Below are positions 60,592 through 64,000 of a stretch of 64,000 nt of DNA, piece by piece (the first letter of the stretch is position 1; the number at the start of each line of letters is the position of its first letter). The notes below the pieces were generated by a model that did not search any database, had not been told where the DNA came from, and was given only the letters and a program-made list of their open reading frames with translations. The stretch covers positions 1,667,001 through 1,731,000 of the forward strand of contig NZ_JNLH01000001.1 in assembly GCF_000703005.1 (NCBI RefSeq), read 5' to 3'. The position numbers were made by a program, and so were the translations under genes. The DNA comes from Pseudobutyrivibrio ruminis HUN009. Its GTDB lineage: Bacteria; Bacillota; Clostridia; Lachnospirales; Lachnospiraceae.

Positions 60592-62930
60592 TGAAAACTA
60601 GAAAGCTTGTAAATAAGCTACGAAAAGAACTGAAAAAGGTTAAGTCATATAAGGAGCAGATGGAGCAGCTTACGGACCAGCAATTGTCGGGGTTGACTGC
60701 ATCCTTCAAGGAGCGTTATTCAAAAGGAGAGTCCCTGGATAAGATTTTGCCAGAGGCTTTTGCTGCTATGTGCGAAGCCGACAAGCGCGTGCTGGGAATG
60801 TATCCTTTCGACGTCCAGATTATGGCGGGCATTGCTTTACATCAGGGATATCTGGCAGAGATGAACACAGGCGAAGGAAAGACCCTTACTGCCACATTAC
60901 CGATGTATCTAAATGGACTTACAGGGGAAGGTGCAATCCTTGTTACAAACAACGAATACCTTGCTTTGCGTGATGCAGAGGAAATGGGACCGGCATATAA
61001 ATTTATGGGGCTTTCGATTAAGGCTGGTGTTAAGCGTGACGAGGACGATAGATTTGAAAACGATGAAAAGAAGGAAATCTACAAAGCAGATATCGTATAT
61101 ACCACACACTCTGCTCTTGGCTTTGATTACCTTATCAACAATCTGGTAAAGTCTGCCAGTGATAGATTTTTACGACCATTCAATTTCATAATCATTGATG
61201 AAGCTGATTCAGTGCTATTGGACAGCGCCAGCACACCACTTGTTATTTCAGGTGCACCACGTGTCCAGTCCAATTTATACGAATCGGCAGATTTCTTCGT
61301 TCGTACTCTGAGGGAGAATGAGGACTACGAAGTAGAAGAGAAAAACGTATGGTTCACTGAAAAAGGACTTGAATATGCAGAAGAGTACTTTGGAATCGAC
61401 AATATTTTTGCGCCAGAGTATTTCGAAATATATCGACATTTGGTACTGGCACTTCGTGCCCACAAGATTATCGAAAAAGGTACAGAGTACATGATATCTG
61501 AAAACGGCGAAGTTGCCCTTATCGACGCCAGCTCGGGACGTACTTTAAAGGGCGTAAAGCTTCGTGGTGGACAGCATCAGGCTATCGAATGCAAGGAACG
61601 ATTAGAGCTTTCTCAGGAAAACCGTTCAATGGCATCCATCACTTATCAGAATTTCTTCTCTATGTTTCCAAAGATGTCGGGGATGAGCGGAACTATCTAC
61701 GATGCAAAGGATGAGCTGTACGATGTTTATGGCAAGCAGGTAGTAGTTATTCCAACCAACAATCCAATTCAGCGAGTGGATTGTCCTGATTGGTATTTCA
61801 GCGATTCCAAGAAGCAGTTTGAGGCGGCTATTCGTCTTGCTGTCAAAAAGCATGATACAGGTCAGCCGGTGCTTATTGTTACAACCATGATTGCAGATAC
61901 TGAAATCATTTCACATCTGCTGGTAGAGAAGGGCTTACCACATTCAGTGCTTAATGCCAATAATGCTTTCTGGGAGGCTGATATTATCAAGGAAGCAGGA
62001 CAGATGGGAGCAATGACAGTTGCTACATCCATGGCAGGACGTGGTACAGATATTAAGCTTGGACCAGGTGTAAAGGAGCTGGGAGGTCTGGCAGTTATTG
62101 GCGTAGGCCGTATGCTAAACATCCGCGATGAGCGTCAGGCGAGAGGCCGTTCCGGAAGACAGGGTGATCCTGGATACAGTAGATTCATCGTATCTTTGGA
62201 GGACGATATTGTTGAAAAAGGTACAGATTTAGAAAAGATTCAGAAATATATCGACGGAACAAAACGTATAAGCGATAGAAAAATCAAGCGAATTGTTAAT
62301 AACGCTCAAAAGATAAATGAGGAGCTTGGCAGTACAAACAGAAAGACTTCAAAGGATTACGACGTAGTTCTTCAGTTGGAGCGTAAGCTGATGTACGACA
62401 CCAGAGATATGCTGCTTGACGGTGGTACTGTTGAAAAAGACCGTCTACTTCGTATTGCGGAGGATAATGTGGACTTGTTTTTGAAGGAGAATAAGGATTT
62501 GGATGTGTCCACACTGAATCGCTATCTTCTGGACAATATTTCTTATAGAATGGAAAAAGATACGGGATATTTGAATCTCAAAAATCGAAACAGAGTTAAG
62601 GCATATATTATGGCCAGGGTGGAACAGTCGCTTGAAGAAAAGAAAGCATCCATCGACTCTGAAAGCGCAATGAATGACTTTGTGAGAGTCTCAGCTTTAT
62701 CGGCAATTGATGAGGCTTGGATTGAGCAGGTTGACTATTTGCAGCAGCTACAGGCGGCAGTATCAGGACGAAGCAGTGCTCAGCGAAATCTTATGTTTGA
62801 GTATCATGCAGAGGCTTTGGAATCATTCAGAAAAATGGAAAAATCCATTAAGAGAAATATCATCAGAAATGTATTGCTTTCGGAAGTAAGCATGGATAAA
62901 AAGAACAGATTACACATCATACTTCCATAA
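60591..62930 (+). CDS. secA2: Accessory Sec translocase ATPase SecA2
   Basis: 779 aa, about 60 shorter than housekeeping SecA. Walker A is in MNTGEGKTLTATLP (near residue 93) and the DEAD-type box is IIIDEADSVLLDS. The helicase-like second half has SMAGRGTDIKLGPGVKELGGLAVIG and RQARGRSGRQGDPG. It ends at LHIILP with no C-terminal zinc-binding tail, as in known SecA2 proteins. GTG start at 60591. It drives export of the glycosylated adhesins through SecY2. Confidence 0.95.
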   Translation: MKTRKLVNKLRKELKKVKSYKEQMEQLTDQQLSGLTASFKERYSKGESLDKILPEAFAAMCEADKRVLGMYPFDVQIMAGIALHQGYLAEMNTGEGKTLTATLPMYLNGLTGEGAILVTNNEYLALRDAEEMGPAYKFMGLSIKAGVKRDEDDRFENDEKKEIYKADIVYTTHSALGFDYLINNLVKSASDRFLRPFNFIIIDEADSVLLDSASTPLVISGAPRVQSNLYESADFFVRTLRENEDYEVEEKNVWFTEKGLEYAEEYFGIDNIFAPEYFEIYRHLVLALRAHKIIEKGTEYMISENGEVALIDASSGRTLKGVKLRGGQHQAIECKERLELSQENRSMASITYQNFFSMFPKMSGMSGTIYDAKDELYDVYGKQVVVIPTNNPIQRVDCPDWYFSDSKKQFEAAIRLAVKKHDTGQPVLIVTTMIADTEIISHLLVEKGLPHSVLNANNAFWEADIIKEAGQMGAMTVATSMAGRGTDIKLGPGVKELGGLAVIGVGRMLNIRDERQARGRSGRQGDPGYSRFIVSLEDDIVEKGTDLEKIQKYIDGTKRISDRKIKRIVNNAQKINEELGSTNRKTSKDYDVVLQLERKLMYDTRDMLLDGGTVEKDRLLRIAEDNVDLFLKENKDLDVSTLNRYLLDNISYRMEKDTGYLNLKNRNRVKAYIMARVEQSLEEKKASIDSESAMNDFVRVSALSAIDEAWIEQVDYLQQLQAAVSGRSSAQRNLMFEYHAEALESFRKMEKSIKRNIIRNVLLSEVSMDKKNRLHIILP

Positions 62931-62954
62931 AAGTTTGGCAGAAAAGGGGCATAT

Positions 62955-64000
62955 ATGATTTACAACTTTAATCTAGGAATAGGATGGGCCAGCTCAGGGG
63001 TGGAGTATGCTCAAAGCTATAGAGCAAAGGTGCTTCGCAATATTGGGGCTGAGGCAAAGTTCATATTTTCAGATATGTTTTCAAAGGATAATCTTATCGA
63101 CATGACTAGAAATATTGGATTTGAAGACGATGAAATTATTTGGCTTTACACATTCTTTACGGATTTTAAACCAGGCCCTGTCACCTACACTTTGGAGGAT
63201 TTAAAGGCAACACTTGGAGATAAATCTTTTTCCTATGAGCGTGAGGGCAAAATAGGAAAGCTGATATTTGAAGGGGATAATAATTTCTATAGAGTCTACT
63301 TCGTAAATACGGAGGAGGATTTCGTTCATCGTGTGGAAATGGTTTCCAGGGGATGTTTGGTGCGCAAGGACTATTTCATGTCTAAGCGTGTGTTCTCGGA
63401 ATACTATGCCCCACTTGATGGCAAGGCACATCTGTATCACAGAAGATTCTTCAATCAGGATGGTAGCCTTGCATACGAGGAAATCAATGATGATGACAAT
63501 GTCATGTACAAATTCCCAGATAAATTAATATGTTCAAAGGAAGAACTTGTTGGCTATATGACAAGCAAGCTTGGGCTTACCAGCGATGATATCGTAATAA
63601 TCGATAGAACCACCGGCCAGGGCCAGGCAATCCTTGAAAATGTGGGAGATGCAAAGGTTGGAATTGTCATTCATGCAGACCATTTTAGCGAAGGTGCTAC
63701 AGATGATGATTATATCTTGTGGAACAATTACTACGAGTATTCCTTCTCTATGCATGATGAAATAGATTTTTATATCACTGCTACGGAGGATCAGAGAAAG
63801 CTGTTGTTGCAGCAGTTTGACAAGTATTTAGGTGCAAAGCCGAATATTGTGACTATCCCGGTGGGGGCGCTGCAGGAGCTTAAATATCCGGCAGGTGAGA
63901 GAAAGCCGCATTCTCTTATTACGGCGTCACGTCTTGCCACTGAAAAGCACGTGGATTGGATGATAGATGCGGTGGTGGCAGCTCATGATAAAGTGCCAGA
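62955..64000 (+). CDS. gtfA: Accessory Sec glycosyltransferase GtfA, partial
   Basis: The frame is open from ATG 62955 to the window end (348 residues read), so the gene is cut by the boundary. The start MIYNFNLGIGWASSGVEYAQSYRA is the hallmark N-terminus of GtfA, the GT4-type enzyme which with GtfB puts the first GlcNAc on serines of the adhesin. A central beta-rich insert (about residues 80-200, the GtfB-binding type region) and the start of the second GT-B domain (HSLITASRLATEKHVDWMIDA) are visible. GtfB is expected just beyond the window. Confidence 0.93.
   Translation, partial: MIYNFNLGIGWASSGVEYAQSYRAKVLRNIGAEAKFIFSDMFSKDNLIDMTRNIGFEDDEIIWLYTFFTDFKPGPVTYTLEDLKATLGDKSFSYEREGKIGKLIFEGDNNFYRVYFVNTEEDFVHRVEMVSRGCLVRKDYFMSKRVFSEYYAPLDGKAHLYHRRFFNQDGSLAYEEINDDDNVMYKFPDKLICSKEELVGYMTSKLGLTSDDIVIIDRTTGQGQAILENVGDAKVGIVIHADHFSEGATDDDYILWNNYYEYSFSMHDEIDFYITATEDQRKLLLQQFDKYLGAKPNIVTIPVGALQELKYPAGERKPHSLITASRLATEKHVDWMIDAVVAAHDKVP

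Noticed and set aside
30274..64000. Integrated mobile element carrying the surface island
   Set aside because: No integrase, transposase, tRNA attachment site or flanking direct repeat was found at the left edge; the right edge is outside the window. Horizontal origin remains possible but is not shown.

Overview
The window looks like chromosome of a low-GC Gram-positive anaerobe of the class Clostridia, most likely a Lachnospiraceae member of the Butyrivibrio/Pseudobutyrivibrio type. This is an inference from gene content: era-recO, dimeric glycyl-tRNA synthetase, Rho, DUF4364 and DUF1385 proteins, a circularly permuted GH3 beta-glucosidase, SpaA-type pilins and SipW-type signal peptides. No rRNA or tRNA gene was seen to fix the taxon. 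Apart from one HD-GYP gene, all genes are on the + strand.

1-20 kb is a housekeeping core. It holds the end of an M16C peptidase, era-recO-membrane protein, glyQS, a coiled-coil protein, a CBS/DRTGG inorganic pyrophosphatase, an EAL protein, rho, malic enzyme, DUF4364, a hybrid sensor kinase with response regulator, rpmE, DUF1385, prmC, prfA, and a LytTR/GHKL two-component pair. 20-28.7 kb holds two GH3 beta-glucosidases, the second membrane-anchored and circularly permuted, around a GtrA-family protein, then an HD-GYP phosphodiesterase and a GT2 glycosyltransferase. A conserved stem and internal-loop element with a conserved apical loop appears in three leaders (before era, the first GH3 gene and gtrA). 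It looks like an undescribed cis-RNA.

28.7-30.3 kb is the strangest small region. A chain of hairpins follows the glycosyltransferase. Then come six 36-bp imperfect palindromes at an exact 52-bp period (36-bp repeat plus 16-bp linker, about five helical turns), directly upstream of a stand-alone PD-(D/E)XK-like nuclease gene.

30.4-64 kb is one large cell-surface island. First is a sortase pilus operon: fibro-slime/Cna-B tip adhesin with LPETG, backbone pilin with LPFTG, two class C sortases, an FctA-like protein, two proteins with SipW-type signal peptides, and two further anchored proteins. Next is an operon with a small membrane protein and a fusion of a SipW-type signal peptidase to a class B sortase. 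Then come three large exported proteins: a 1773-aa serine-rich repeat adhesin, a Pro/Glu/Asp-rich protein, and a shorter Ser/Ala/Pro-rich relative of the adhesin. They are interleaved with a complete-looking accessory Sec system (asp2, secY2, asp1, asp3, secA2, gtfA) and a GT-C-like membrane protein. The three exported proteins lack LPXTG and end in a shared Trp-rich transmembrane anchor preceded by an acidic xPL(A/G) box.

Five promoter regions of this island each carry two TGGCA/TGCCA half-sites spaced exactly 20 bp. This suggests that the pilus, the signal peptidase-sortase and the accessory-Sec substrates form one regulon. The combination of SpaA pilus, SipW-dependent fibre-like proteins, signal peptidase-sortase B fusion and multi-substrate accessory Sec export under one operator is the best candidate here for an undescribed system. 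The phased palindrome array with its nuclease is second.
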